DNA of 64,000 bases. Source: Dicaeum eximium (lineage: Eukaryota > Chordata > Aves > Passeriformes > Dicaeidae). The position numbers were made by a program, and so were the translations under genes. Where the stretch lies: contig VWZP01003907.1 of the NCBI GenBank assembly GCA_013396995.1, forward strand, positions 78,788-142,787, in the 5' to 3' direction. Of this stretch, positions 1 through 13,500 are shown one piece after another. The notes below the pieces were generated by a model. It searched no databases. It saw nothing but the letters and a program-made list of their open reading frames with translations, and had not been told where the DNA came from. Numbering within the stretch: the first letter of the stretch is position 1; every line of letters begins with the position of its first letter.

Positions 1-49
<49 letters not shown>
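1..49 (+). repeat. Poly-A tract at window edge
   Basis: Uninterrupted A run that starts at or before the window edge. Confidence 0.95.
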
Positions 50-55
<6 letters not shown>

Positions 56-604
56 CCAGGCAAATAGACTTCGAGCCATCCAAATCACAGGAGCGAATTA
101 TTTGAAGGTCAGCTCCGGGCTGGCTGCGGCTCCTTTTGTTTAGGAAAACACATTAGCATGGAGCAAAGGGCTGGCTGCGCACAGGGATGGAAATGAGCCG
201 GCTTTGGCAGCGGGGCCAGGGCGGGTTCCTGGTGGGGAAATGCAGCTGCTCGTTAGGAGCGATGCCTTTTGAAGTGACCCTGAGAGCCACATGGGATCTG
301 CTGCCTCTGGGATCGGCTCGGGCACGCAGGAAAAGAGGAAAAATCCAGAGGATAAAATTCAGATGTGGAATGGAGGAAAAGAGATAAAAATCAAGGATAT
401 GGAGATAAAAATCAAGGATAAAATTCAGATTAAAATCAATGTATGGCTTAAAATCCAGTGCTTTCCACTATATTGATGGTGAGGCAGATAATCCCTCTCC
501 ATCCAGGCAGCGTTGCAAATTCCAGACTTTCCCAGGAAAAATGACAGACACAGCATGGAGACACACTTGAAATGACAGACACACTTCCACATCCCTGGGA
601 AAGC

Positions 605-900
605 TCAGGAAATCTGTGACCGTGGCACTTGGGGCAGGGTCAGTGCTGAACACGGTGGTGCTGCAGGGCTGGCAATGAGCCTTGATGATCTTAAAGGTCT
701 TTTCCAACCTTAACCATCCTCTGGTTTCACAAAAAGCAGCTCCAGGAGGAATTTCTTCACGGAAAGGGTTAAGCATGGGCAGGGGCTGCCCTGGGAGGTT
801 TGGATTCCCCATCCCTGAGGTGGGGATTGCTCCCAGCTTGGACTCGATGTCCTTGGAAGGTTTTTCCAGCCTCAGTGGCTCTGTGATTCCATGGAAAACC
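605..900 (+). mobile_element. Two CR1 LINE 3'-end fragments in a row
   Basis: Two neighbouring stretches resemble the 3' untranslated end of chicken repeat 1 (CR1) in sense orientation. The first (about 605-725) reads gtggcacttgg and ends gatgatcttaaaggtctttt ccaacc. The second (about 738-900) reads aatttcttcacggaaaggg, then ggctgccctgggaggt, ccatccctgaggt, ttggactcgatg and ctgtgattccatgg. These are the hallmark phrases of CR1 tails, with many differences, so both are old and truncated. No reverse-transcriptase sequence is present. Confidence 0.75.
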
Positions 901-1497
901 TCGTGCCAGAACACGTTGGGCAGCCCAGGAGAGGTGCTGACGTGTTCTAAAACACCCAAGGCCACCCAAAAACTTCCTCACAGCGTTTTTTGGACCCTGT
1001 TACAGCTTTGGCTTCTGAGGTTGCTTTTGACCCAAGGATTTACGTCCTGGAGGTGCTTGAGCTAAATTCTGACTTGGACAAATGTGGGACATCAGCAGGC
1101 TCAGTGCTGAGAGCTCCACATCTCCAGGCAGCTGCCGGAAAAGCTGATTTTTGGGGAACTGCACACAATGGGAGGTTTATCCTGCAAAGCAAGTGCAAAT
1201 TGCTTTAAGATTCCTCTGAAGAAGCAGCAGCAGCTGTGGGGTAGAGTCACACAGAGCTGTGCTTAAGAGCAGGGGGAGTTACCCGAATTCTTGAACGTGA
1301 ATAATAATTAGGATGGAGAGCTGGCGTTTGCAGCAGAAATCACGGAGCCCTCTTGGGTTTGAACAAGGAAAAAAAAAATGAAATTGCTTGTGCCTGAAGA
1401 TGAATGTATCAACTGTGCAGAAATAGAGCTGGGGTTGGGAAAGGGGGGAGATTTTCAGCTCTAGAATTGTTCACTGTGGGTTCTGCCCAGGTGATGG

Positions 1498-1755
1498 AGG
1501 GACCAGAGGGGTGTCAGAGCCTGAGGAGTGTCCCCAGGGTGATCCAGGAGGGACCAGAGGGGTGTCAGAGCCTGAGGAGTGTCCCCAGGGTGATCCAGGA
1601 GGGACCAGAGGGGTGTCAGAGCCTGAGGAGTGTCCCTGGGGAAATCCAGGAGGGACCAGAGGGGTGTCAGAGCCTGAGGAGTGTCCCCAGGGAGATCCAG
1701 GAGGGACCAGAGGGGTGTCAGAGCCTGAGGAGTGTCCCCAGGGAGATCCAGGCTG
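1498..1755 (+). repeat. 51-bp minisatellite, 5 copies
   Basis: Five copies of a 51-bp unit (starts near 1499, 1550, 1601, 1652 and 1703). Each holds gggaccagaggggtgtcaga and gcctgaggagtgtcc. Because 51 is 17 codons, repeat-coded open frames appear on both strands. They are not genes. Confidence 0.95.
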
Positions 1756-1898
1756 AAAGAGGGGACAGAGGCCAGGGAGTGGCAGGCCCTGGTCCCACAG
1801 CCACTCCTGCTGCTCTGGGCCCTATTTCCAAACATCTGATGCAAGGAAATTCAGTTTAGGCTCCAGCAGTAATGGGATACGTGGTGGGGCTGATCACC

Positions 1899-1993
1899 AC
1901 CTATTTTCTATTTCTATTTTCTATTTCTATTTTCTATTTCTATTTTCTATTTCTATTTTCTATTTCTATTTTCTATTTCTGTTTTCTATTTTC
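1899..1993 (+). repeat. 13-bp TATTTTCTATTTC array
   Basis: About seven copies of TATTTTCTATTTC, nearly pure pyrimidine plus A on this strand, with one variant copy (tctgttttc) at the 3' end. Confidence 0.95.
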
Positions 1994-4900
1994 ATCCCAG
2001 ATCTTGTGACAGGACAGATGCAGGAGGTGTTGGGGAAATGGGAGTTGGCTGCTCAGTACAACCTGGGTAGGATAACGTGGGAAAATGTTTGGGAAATCCA
2101 TTGAAGTGGTCGATTCTTTAAAACGGGGAGCACATTTGATTTATTTTGAGTTAAAACAGATGTCCATCACTGCACCAGGGCATTATTGGCCAGGACAAAA
2201 TCCATTTAAAGAAACTCTTGACTGCTTTAATTGCAGTCATTGTCAGTTACAGAATTGTCAATCTCATCATGCCTCGAACAAAAATATTTATGTTTTCTTT
2301 AGAGCTGAGTTTTTAAGGCTGTTACAGCCATTGGGTAAATCAGGGTAGGTACTTCCCACAATTTGTTATTAAAATCAGGCAAATCAGGGTAATTTTCTGA
2401 AAATCCACCTGCTCCTCGCTGCTGAGGCAACATTTGGAGTGCAGGCTCCAATTCTGGGCACCCCAGTGCCACAAAAATGAGTGGATTTACTGCAGAGGGA
2501 CTGGAGGGGTGACTTGGGGGTGAGAAGAGGCTGAGCTGGAAGGAGAAGACTCGAGGGGATGTGGATGTGGATAAATTCCTGCTGGGAAGGAGTGAAGACA
2601 GCCAGGACCTCCCCAGTGATGCCCAGGGACAGAACAAACTGGAATACAGCAAATCCTCTCTGCACGTACAAAAACACACCAAAATCCCTCCTTTTTTCTT
2701 TTTTTCTTTTTTTTTTTTTTTTTGGATGAATCCTGGAACAGGTTGAGTGGTGAGATTTTGGATTCTCCAATATGAATTGTGTGCAAGCTGTGACACTGTT
2801 CTGCTAAAGCAGAGCCCACCTGGGTGTGCTTTGAAATCCTCAATATCACCATTTTTAAACTTCTTTTACATTCGTTATCCTGCACCACAGATTCTGTGCA
2901 GTCCAGTGAGCAAAGTGCCCACTCATTATTGGCTAATTACAGCATTGGAGGACTTAATTTTGCATTTTTCACTGTGTTCATAGCGAGAGAAGGACACTTG
3001 AGCATGGCAGTCCAGCAAAACACAATCAACAGCTGCTTGCCCAAGGAACTTATTCAATTTTTTAAAAAATTTATTTTTATTTATTATTGTGAGCCTGCAG
3101 GAATGAAAAGCACAGAGCTGGGAGTGTTGCAGTTGTGTTTGCAGCAGATAATCCCAGGGCTGGGAGCAGACACACGGAATTACTGCCCACTCCCTAAATC
3201 CTCCTGCACTTTAATCTCTGCATGATCCCTGGGAAGGCTCTCAGTTTATTCCGTTTATTCCGTGCTCCATGCTGCCTGGGGTTCGTTGGGAATGAAGGGA
3301 ATAAAGTGTGTAAATTTATTTATTTATTGTAGACAGCCTGGAACAATTTTTTATTTTTTTCTGTAAGAAGAGCTGCAGCATCAGAGATTTAATTTCATAT
3401 TGATTCACTTCTGGCTTTGCCATTGTGTTCTATTTGGGGATGGGCTTTGGCCATTTCGCTTTCTAATTTTTCTCCCATTTCTCTGTAAAATGAATATTTC
3501 ATTAGATACAAGCAAACCTGGGGTAGTTTGTGCTTCATGGACAGAAATAACGTAGTGCTGCAGTGATTGTTTGTGGTTTTAATTTCCCACTTCAGGCTGG
3601 CATGACTATGAGCTCCAGAGCAAGAAATACTGTGAAATATTCCTGTTTAATAGAATAAAAGTTACTTTTGTCTAGAAATGGGTATTTGTGTTGGTAGGAT
3701 GCTTTTATCCCTGCCAAAAAAAGGTGGTTTTTTTTGTGGTCCTGCTGGTGTGCACAGTCTCAGGCACGAGGAGGTAAATCCTGCTTTTATCCAGTCCCAG
3801 GGAATGTCCAGGCTGGAATTTTTCTCACCTGCTCACAGGCACTGAGGGATCCCTGTGAAAATTCCAAGTGCCTACTTGAGTTAAAGATGAGTGTAAAGGC
3901 CATTCAGTTTGAAATAAATGACTTGTGCCCATCTTTCTTACACCTGGTGAAAACCAGGCTTTTAATAAAATAAAAAATGTGATTTTTTTCCCCCACCCAG
4001 GCCCTGCCTTGCTGCTCACACTGCAATTAATGTGACCTGCAGCTCATTAATGGCTGGCTGTGGGTGGGGAGGGAAAAGCAGCAAATTTCTGTCAGCAGAG
4101 CTCTTTTCCTTGCTGGGTGCTCTCAGCTCTGCTGAAGGGGAGCTCTGGGAGGGTTTTACCCAATCTCTCAGCGATTTGTGCTGTTTCACATTTAGGATCT
4201 GTTGGAAGAACCAAAAATCTCAGCAAACCTCAACATCATCAGCCAAGCTTTGAGCAAACCCAGTCCTGAGGGATTTTTTTTTTTTTTTTCCACTCAGTCT
4301 CTCTTCCAGGAGAAAACTGCACTTCAAACCCTTTGATTGGGCTCTTCTTTAAAACACACATTTTCTGGAGCAGCTTTTCCCATTATTTCACTAAGGAGCC
4401 ATTGAATATTGCAGGTGCAAAGGTGCTGTTGGAGCAGCCCCTGGAGTGTGTTTGCCGTGGGTTTTTTTGTGTTCTGGGCAAACAACTCCAGATATTTCTG
4501 CTTTTATCAATGGCACTGGTTGGTGTTTGCTGATGAAACAATAGTAGAAAGAAATGGTTCATACACAGGCTTGTGGGTTGGTGTTATTTTAATGTGAAAT
4601 AATCCTTGTGGGAGATGGGAGAGCTCTACAAGCTGGCCTTTAGGAAAATCTCTTTAGTGCTATCTAATACAAATAAATTAAAACTGTTTTTGCTTTTTAA
4701 TAGGTATGCTTCAGTTTCTGATAACCTGTCTTTATTTTAGTTACATTTTACCTGTTACTCCCCAAAGAAAAGGCTGAATGTGTGAGTTGCCTGCAGATGA
4801 AAATCCCAAGTTTTGAAATCCCCATTATTTTGGTTAAAAGAAGCCATTTTTATATGAAGAATTCTTGCTTTATGAGACTGGATCTAGATTTAAATTTTTA

Positions 4901-5727
4901 AAAAGGCCATTGTGGACCGTTTTTGTTGTGTTCAGCCCTGAATTTCAGGCTCTGGTTTGTAGCTGCAGTCACTCTGGCAGGTCTGGAGGGTGATCAGTGC
5001 CTTATTCTGTGTATTCTGTGTTTTTTATCAACCCAAATTGGTGCATCCAAAGCAGCCTGGAGATAAAAATAGCAAATCCCACACTCCCAGGTTTGGGGCC
5101 CTGCGTTACTGATGGATTCCTGCAGTGTCCTCCGTGTCCAGAAGATTTATTGTGTGTGATTTATTATTTAGTGGCACATGCACAAGTACCTCCAAGCATT
5201 AAAGAACCCAAAGATAAAGGCATTTCCTTATCAGGTGAAGGGTTTCTTATCTCCTTTTCCTTGAAGATTGCAGAGTAGTGGGACCAGAGGAATTCAGCTG
5301 GAGTGGTGAGTGAAAGCAATGCTGCTGATTCCCTGGGAATTTAGCACTTTAAATGGATTAGAACTAAAAATATCCCAGCCTGGCATTGCGTCAGATGCAG
5401 GAGCCTTGCAGAGTTATCTGCATTTCCATGTTTGATGGCAATTCCCAAAGATTCCCACGCTGGAGCCAGGATTCCACACTCTGGTGGGGATAATTTAGAA
5501 TTGCTGGGTGTTGCTGAGGTGGGAGCCCAGAGAGGCAGATTTTGGGAAGGAAAAGGTGATTTTTGTCCCAGACTGTGTCATTCTCTCCTTGGACACCTGA
5601 ACTGGAATTAGTTTGTAACTTTGGGGTGGGATCTTGCAGCATCTTGTCCACGTCTTGTTGGTCAATTCTGTTGCCAATTAATTAGCTCAGAGCTCGTATT
5701 TTGGGTTTTTTGTTAATAACGGTGTGT

Positions 5728-5790
5728 GAATTAGGGTTTATAATCCCAAATCCCAATCACTGCATTAGGGTTTATCATCCCAAAACCCAG
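5728..5790 (+). repeat. Short tandem duplication
   Basis: The motif attagggtttat, then atcccaaa, occurs twice about 35 bp apart. Confidence 0.6.
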
Positions 5791-8700
5791 CAGTGGTATT
5801 GTTAACAATGGAAAGGGAAATAACCACATTTTGTGCTTATTTAAAAACCTGGGATTTCACTGCCACAGGGGAGGGGGTTTGGCTGAATTTGTGGCGTGTG
5901 CTCCTGTTTTTTTTGGACAAATTTGACTTTCCCAGAGCAGCGAAATGATCTCTGTGTCCTTGCAGAGGGGCTGAAGCAGAGAAATACAGAATCCCACAGT
6001 GCTAATTGGGGTGCTCTTAATGAAATACGGTGGCACCACTGTGTTAAACATCCTCATGCATTATTAGTTCCTAAACTGCTGGAAAATCCCCATAAATCAG
6101 CGCAGTCATTTTTTCCCTGATACTGAACATCCCTGTTGGTTTTTGGCCCGTGTTTTGTGTAGCTGCAGGGCTGCTGGCTGCACATCCAGGAGCTCTCAAG
6201 GTGAGTTTGTGCTGGTGCTGGGGCTGTGTTTTGGGCTCCAGGTGTTGTGGGAGGCGAAGGGAACCGAGCAGTGCTGAACTCGTCTGTTTGATGGATCAGC
6301 TGCCTGCACTGCAGGGAAGGCTCTCTGACAGGTTGTAAATCCAAGACAGGTAAGATTTGGAAGCTGTGGTCCAGGTTAACATTTTGGACTCCACTAGATG
6401 GCACTGATTTATTGTGCTGTTGATAAAAAACCATCAGATGCACTGGGAGACTTTTATTTTTTGAGCAGGAGCCATAAAGGAGGTGATGAGGATGCTCAGT
6501 ATTTATCTGTTTGTCTGCTGGGTGCATTGAGAGTTTCCTTCATGACCTCCTGCTTCTGAAGTGGAGTTTTGGCTGGCATAGGCCATTCATGAGCGTATCT
6601 TTTAAATATTTAGCTGGGAAGACATCTCTAAATAAATACCTGGTTTTTCTTACCCTCTTGGTGTGAACATCCTGTGTTGGTGCAGGCAGCTGGGTTTGCC
6701 ATCATTGTGTCTCAAACCATCACAGAATCCAGGATAAATAGAAATTCTTCTCTTTCTGATAAGAAAAGAGTATTCCTGGTGGGTTCCAATCACACAGTGC
6801 CAATTGTAGTTAACACCAAAGTGGTTTGAGTGGGGAGGTGCTAGAGGGCACTGGCTGTGAGCAAATAATTAATTATTCCAGCTCCAGGGGCAGAAATGGC
6901 CGTGAGAGTTCTTTTGGTAAATTTAGTGCCCAGATTCTCGCCAGGACCTTCTGTGTCCTGCTGAGCAGGGTGGAATAGCAGAGAGTTACCCAGGAATCTG
7001 TAATTCCATCTCTTCTGTCTTTCCCCGCATCCCCTGTGCCACCAATCGAAGGCATCACGCATCTCACACGGCCAGGAGATGTTCTGCTCAGCATTCAGGA
7101 TGCTCCATCAGGATAAACCTGGAGTTAGGCTTGGTTTCCACCTGGTTTTCCTCCTGTAATCTCCTTTTCCTGGAGCTGAGGGGGAGCTGAGCAGTGCTGC
7201 AGCTTGGCCTCGCTTGACTTGAGCACTCGTGGGTGTTTTAATCTGGTGCCTCACGAGAGAAGTTGTTCCTGCAGAGAGTGTGCAGCTCTCTCCCCCTCCC
7301 TCCCAAAAGTAAAGCCTGGCTTTGCTTGCCTTCCTTCCAAGGGATTTGCAATGAAATGGTTTTCCAAGGAGATCAGCCTCCCTTTTCCATGGCAAAGATC
7401 CGTTCTCTGCCTGGCCTGGGGCGGGAGGGACGAAGCGTTCAGGATCCTCAGATGAATTCAGCAGTAACTCCAGAATTCAGCATTTTGTAGATGCTGCTGC
7501 TTCCTCCAGCTGCACTTTTTGGGGATTTCTGTGCATTTCCCTGGGGAATTTGTGTTTCCCCTCTCCAGAAGATGTTTGCAGGGCTCGGCAGCCGTGCAGG
7601 GACGCCCCTGAAATTCAGTTTTGTGTGGCTGGAGATCTTAATCTTCCTTCAGCCACTTATGCTGCCAGCACCACAGAGCTGGAGTGCTGTGCTGATGTTC
7701 TCTGTCTGATTCAGGGTTTCTGTGCTGATATTCTCTGCCTGCTTCGGGGTTTCTGTGCTGATATTCTCTGTCTAATTCAGGTTTCTTGGTGTTTTTCCCT
7801 TCTCTCCTCTCAAACTGGAGGTTCAGTTGTTGCTTTGGCCCCCAGTCCATAATCAGTGATGTTTCTCAGCTCAGTGCAGTCCGTGGGACTCCTTCCTGTG
7901 ACATTGACACCGTTGGGTTTTTCTCAATTTCTTTTTTTTTTTCCTTTTGACACCATGAATTTTTGCATAAATGTATGAATTTAACCCTTGGTGAGGAAGT
8001 ATTCGGTGATGTGTCCTGGCTTTGAATTAATTCCTCATGCCACATTGTTTGCTAACTCCATGATTTATAGATAATTCCATTTAATTCTGGGGTTTATATA
8101 TTATTAATTCCTAATTCCATTATTTACTGACTTTTTCCCATTGCCAATTGTTTTCTTCTTTTTCACAACGTTTGTCTCTTGTTTGCTGCATACTGAAGCT
8201 CTGATATGCCTGGATAAATGGATTATTAATGAATTTATCACGTGCAGTGCTTAGGAGCAGCCTGGCTGTCACAGGGCCGGGTGGGGACCGGGTGCCTGCT
8301 GTCCCTTGGATGTCACAGCCCTGGGTGTAAATCTGCCCAAAAAAAGGGAATTTCCGGGGCTGTTGGGTTTGTGCTGGTGGGAGGATCAGTCAGGGCTGGC
8401 TGGGGACTCCAGGCACTGTTTGCTGTTCTGTTTTCCAGCACAGAAGGTGGAATAGTAATTTATTATCTGACATTCTTGGCAAACAGATGGAAACCACTCT
8501 GCTCGTGAATCTGCAGGGGGAAGGGTTCTGGGAGCGGGCTTTGCATGTGTCCTTCTCCTCCCGGCTTTTTTCATGCTTAGAAAAACAACAGTGAAGTCAT
8601 TCCTTGTTGTTGGAAGGAAACTTGTGTGGTGTTCTCACTCCTGCTGTTGAGATGGATAAAAACCCCCCAAACCATCCACTCTGAACATGTTGAACGCATG

Positions 8701-9371
8701 GAAGAAATGGGAATAAAATAAAAGCCGAGAAGTGCAACGAGCTCTGCGAGTTCTGCTTGGTTCTCACCCCACATTTGCATTTTTTAGCGTAGAAAAAAAC
8801 CCCTCTATTTGATGTAACGACCTGGTGAAGAAAGAGGAGATGTTAAGGCTGAAACCATTTAATTAAAAAGGGAGCAGGTGAATAAAGGGCTCGGGATCAG
8901 TGAGCAGGGAGCGTGCCCTTTGCAGCAGCGACACGTTTGTGTTGTGGTTTGCCTTTGTTTGTAGGTTTTTTTTTTCAAGAGGGCAATTAATTAACTTGTT
9001 TCTTTTTGTTTTGATGGGGCTTTTTTGCCTTGAGCGAGTTTCACACCAGGGAGTTCCCACCCTGCGAAGATAAGAAAGGGGCTCTGTGTGTGCGGGGACT
9101 GGAGTGCAGATAAGAGCCCTTGGGAATTGGGAATTAAATTCCTGTGCTCTCCAGGCTGGGATCAGACCCCGCAGAGGTTCCTAAAACGCTGGGATCCTAC
9201 AGAAAAGGCAGCGAGCGTTTGTGCCTGGAGCTGGAGCTTTTCCCCCTGCGGAATAAAAAGCCTGGAGAAGGTGATGGAAGGAGTGAGACAGATTTGAGGT
9301 GACAGATGAGGGTTTAGGGTGCTTCCCCTAAATCCCTGAATTCCCTGGGCTCAGAGCTGCTCTGCGAGGTG

Positions 9372-9599
9372 TGGGACACTTCATCCAACATCTCTGAATG
9401 TCCTCAGAGCTCCTGGAGGGGGAAATCCTGGGACACTTCATCCAACATCTCTGAATGTCCTCAGAGCTCCTGGAGAGAGAAATCCTGGGACACTTCATCC
9501 AACATCTCTGAAGGTCCTCAGAGCCCCTGGAGAGAGAAATCCTGGGACACTTCATCCAACATCTCTGAATGTCCTCAGAGCCCCTGGAGGGGGAAATCC
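9372..9599 (+). repeat. 57-bp minisatellite, 4 copies
   Basis: Exactly four 57-bp units (228 bp), each starting tgggacacttcatccaacat and ending in aaatcc. Since 57 is 19 codons, both strands stay open across the array, but there is no sign of a gene. Confidence 0.95.
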
Positions 9600-10029
9600 T
9601 GCTCACAGTGTCAGGTACCTGCAGAGGAGATGGCCCCAAGGATGTCCCAGCACAAACCTGCGTGCCTGGGACATTTCCATTCCAGCTTTGCTCACAACTC
9701 CAGGCAATGTTTGTGTTTCCCTTCGAGCTAAAACAACAAACACGACACCAACCTGACTGCAGACAAGCAGGAATTTCACATCCAGACATTAACAGTGCAT
9801 TCCCATTGCTCACACCAACCACTCTGATCTATCAGTCTCATTTATGGTATATTTTTATAGTATATTTTCACCATCTGAGTGGTTTTAATCTCTGTGGCTC
9901 TGCCTGTTTCCCATTGTCACCCTGATTTTTCAGCCTTCTGATTGTTTTCATTTCTGTGATGGAGTTTCTCACGCTGGTTCATGTAGACACACACACGTTT
10001 TGCTGACTTTTTGTTTTTCGTTCCTTTCT

Positions 10030-10235
10030 CCTGGGCAGAGAAGGTTTGATGGACCTTTCCATGGACCAGTGTGGTTGGAGAGGTGGTGACCCCATCCTCC
10101 AATCCACGGTGGTTCCCAAACCTCTGTATAAAACTAAATATAAATAAACCTTGGTTCTTTCCAGCCCTGGAGAGGAGCAGTGTCTGTGTGGTTTCAGTGT
10201 GCTCTGGTACCACACCCATCCTAGCAGGACCCGTT
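10030..10235 (+). mobile_element. Possible solo LTR remnant
   Basis: A TATA-like tgtataaaactaaatata is followed within 20 nt by an AATAAA signal and then a pyrimidine-rich segment, and the block ends near ggtaccacacccatcctagc. This promoter and poly-A signal spacing resembles the R region of avian endogenous retroviral LTRs. No inverted TG...CA ends or target duplication could be fixed, and no gag, pol or env sequence is nearby. Treat as tentative. Confidence 0.3.
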
Positions 10236-13200
10236 ATCTCTGAATTTCATCCTCAATGAACCCATCCATTTAACCCTAGTTATCTCTGAATTTCAAACCT
10301 CAATTCCTTCCTGCCTCGCGTGGAAGAGGCAGAAAAGAAGAGATGCCAGCGCAGTGATTCCCTGTGAAAACGAGCAGTTCCAAACCAAAAAATCCCATTT
10401 TAAACCGTGGTGCCAATCCCTCAAAGCCAGGCTGGACCCCCGTGTCCCTGTCCTGGTGCCCACGAGCAGCAGCTGCATGGTGGCCTTTGATGTCTTTGGG
10501 GACAATGAGGTCACTGTTCCAGCTCCAGCTGCTTTTCCTTGCTGTTCTCTTTGTTTTGGGGCTGTGGGAGTGGGGAGGACGTGAGGGGCAACACGGGATG
10601 GGAATGTGGGGCAGGAAATGGCTCCCAAATGGCATCACTGGAACGTCGGGGTTTTAGCGGGGATGCGCTCGGAAGGCAGCAGGATTTTAATGCTGGCACA
10701 TAAATGAGGATGAAGGGGGAAATTGTCCTCGTTGGAGAGGGGAAAATCCAGCTTAATTCAGAGCAAAGTGTAATTAAGGGGGAGAAAAACTTCAGGCGTA
10801 GATGGAGAGAGCTGAGAGATTGCAGGAGAAGTTGTTGTGCACAAATGAAATTTATTTCTGTCTGGTTTTTCTAGAGAACGCGCCCACGTTTTCCTGGGGT
10901 GTTTTATGAAGTGGACACCCAGAAAATTTGGGTAATCCCCTCCTGATTTGTGCAGCGAAGGAGGTGTCTCTCTCTATGCAGGAAATTTGAATTTTTGCAA
11001 AGTGAGGTGCTTTAAAAACAACAAGAAAAGCAGAGGTGGTGGATCCTCGTGTTTCTGAGGAGGAAGGAGCTGGGAGGGATGGGGATGAGAAAATGGGGGG
11101 ACAGAAGCAGCATCCCAGTGCTTTGGGTTAGGGTAAAATAACACTAAAAGATGTTTATTTCCCTTCTCTCCCTAAAATCTCTCATTATTTGCCTCACACA
11201 CCCCAAAACCGTGGCTCACTGAAGCTCAGAGACACATTCTTATTTATATTTTCCCCCTAACTGTGTGGCAGGATCCCAGTGAGTCACCTTCTCCGAGGGT
11301 TTTTGTTGCCGTTCCCTAAATGACAGAAGTGACTGAATTCCTGCTTGCAGGCATGTAGGAGATCCCACATTTCTGGTGCCATCTGTTACCAAACTTTGCG
11401 GGTTTTGTTTTTCCCAGTTTGCAGCAATTTGAGGGAGAGTAGGGGAAATAGAGCAGGTGATTAAAAGGAGAATTCAAGTGCTGCAAAGCATCGGTGTAAT
11501 GAGCAGGAAACAAGGTGATTTTACTCAAATATTCCGACAAAACCTGCAGGTCACTGATCGTATTCACCCCGTCACGAACCGATTTTAAATTTCTTTCTTT
11601 CTTTCCGATTGTGTCTGGCTGTAATTGCAGCTCATTATCTGTGTGGTGATGAAGGCAGGGGTGAGGATGTCCCGGGAGGTGCTGGCTGATAACAAAAATC
11701 ACCTTGCATGTGAGCTCTGAGTCCCAGCCCGGCCTCCAGAGTGCATTTTTTAATGAGCTCACCCCATGGAAAGATCCATTGTTCCCTGCACAGACAATTG
11801 CTGGCTTGTGCTGTTTGGAGTTCTCTGCTCGGGCAGAATTCTTGCCTCCTGTGAGAATTGTCCTTTGGGTTTGGCTTTTTCTTCAGTAGATGGAAAAAAA
11901 AAGGAATACAAGCCCCATCCAAATCCATATTTAATTATTTGTGTTTTAGTGGTACAAAGCTCCCACTTCATTATGTGGTGCTTGAAGCAGAGTTTTGAAC
12001 ATGGATGAGCAAACAACACTTTGTGTTTTTCCCACAGGGGAAGAAAATGTTTCTTAAAACTGAAATCCCCCGTCATTCATGAGTCAGGGCTGATTTTAGG
12101 AAGGAGTTGATTGGACATGAATTACGTAGATGCTACTCCAGAGTTGAAATTATCTTGGGTTACTGTGGGTATTTTTATCTGTGCAGCTGCAGGATTGAAG
12201 GCAGAGCTGTGCCTACAGCTCTGCTTTCTGTAAAGAAGAATTTATAACAGAACATTTTCATCTTTCCCTTCAGATATTCAATTAGCAAGCTTTGATTTTT
12301 ATCTTTTTCTGTCACACAGACAGATTCCACCTGCACTTTGGATTCCCTGACCTCACTGACTTAGGCACCAAATCCTTTTTTCCCCTCGCTGAATGGAGAG
12401 TGTGTGAATTCACTGGGCACATCTGTCCCCAGATGTGGGGGTCAGCTCTGCTTCCAGGTCGTGGTTTTGGCTGTTTCTGCACTGAACCTGGGATTATTTG
12501 AGGTATCTCAAAGTGGAATTGTGCTTAAACCTGAAACAGGAGCAGATGGATCTCAGCTGCTCCCATGTGGGGACTCCTTACTGTCTGGTTTTGTACACCC
12601 TAAACCCTTTTATTCTGTTACAGCCTTGATTTTTTTTTTTTGATTTATTAAATTTTTTTCTCTCTAGAAGGTACAATACATTTATTAAGAGCTGTGAACG
12701 ATCTTGTTCATGTATTTTTGAAACCTTTGGGGAAGAGCAGCCTGAAGTTGTTCCTGTTGTTCTCCCCTGATGGTCAGTGAGAGTCCAGACCCAGGGAATC
12801 GTGGACATGGCAATCACAGATCAGCTTTGGCTGCCCTGCCCCATGTAAGGCATTATTAGCTGTGCTCAGCATCCAATCCACCCAAATCCAGCAGCTAATC
12901 CCGTTGTTTAAAGGAAATTTTAATGCTGCACAGTGTCAGAAATGTGTGTTGGTGTTTCTGTGCGTGGTGTGTGGTTCCTGGGTGTTTTGGTTTAACCTTA
13001 GTCACCTTCAGGATGATTTTTTTTGCTGGAATGTCACTCGGGCCGGCCTGGCTGAAGGAATTAAATCAGTGTAACAGTGACAGCTCTGGGGAGAGCAGAC
13101 CTGGCTGCTGCTGCTGCGCTGGAGCCCAACAAGCTGAGCATTATTGAGTGCAGAAGGTGATTGAGAAGCGTCAGCCAGAGGGAAATGGTGAACAATGAGT

Positions 13201-13500
13201 GACTGTTCTTTTAAAGAAACCCTTGCAGCCTCTCTGGGTGGTCTCAGCATGGAGACACCAAGCCTGGAGCTGGGGGTGATTATTTTCTGGCTGTGTACCT
13301 GCCTGGTGTGCTCACAACAGCAATCCTTCTTTAGCAGTGCAGAGATCAGAAAATCCAAATATCTCCGTGGGGGTTCAGCCCGAATGAGCTTTGCTGAGCA
13401 TCCCCAGGGAGAGTTCCAGGGCTCTGGGGGTGCTGAGCACCTGCACTGCTGCTGGCCCAGGTGTCACAGGGACACTGCTGGGACAGCTCTGAAGGGGGCT

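Noticed and set aside
9372..9599. Regular repeats considered as a CRISPR array
   Set aside because: The 57-bp units are directly joined without unique spacers, and the DNA is clearly vertebrate.
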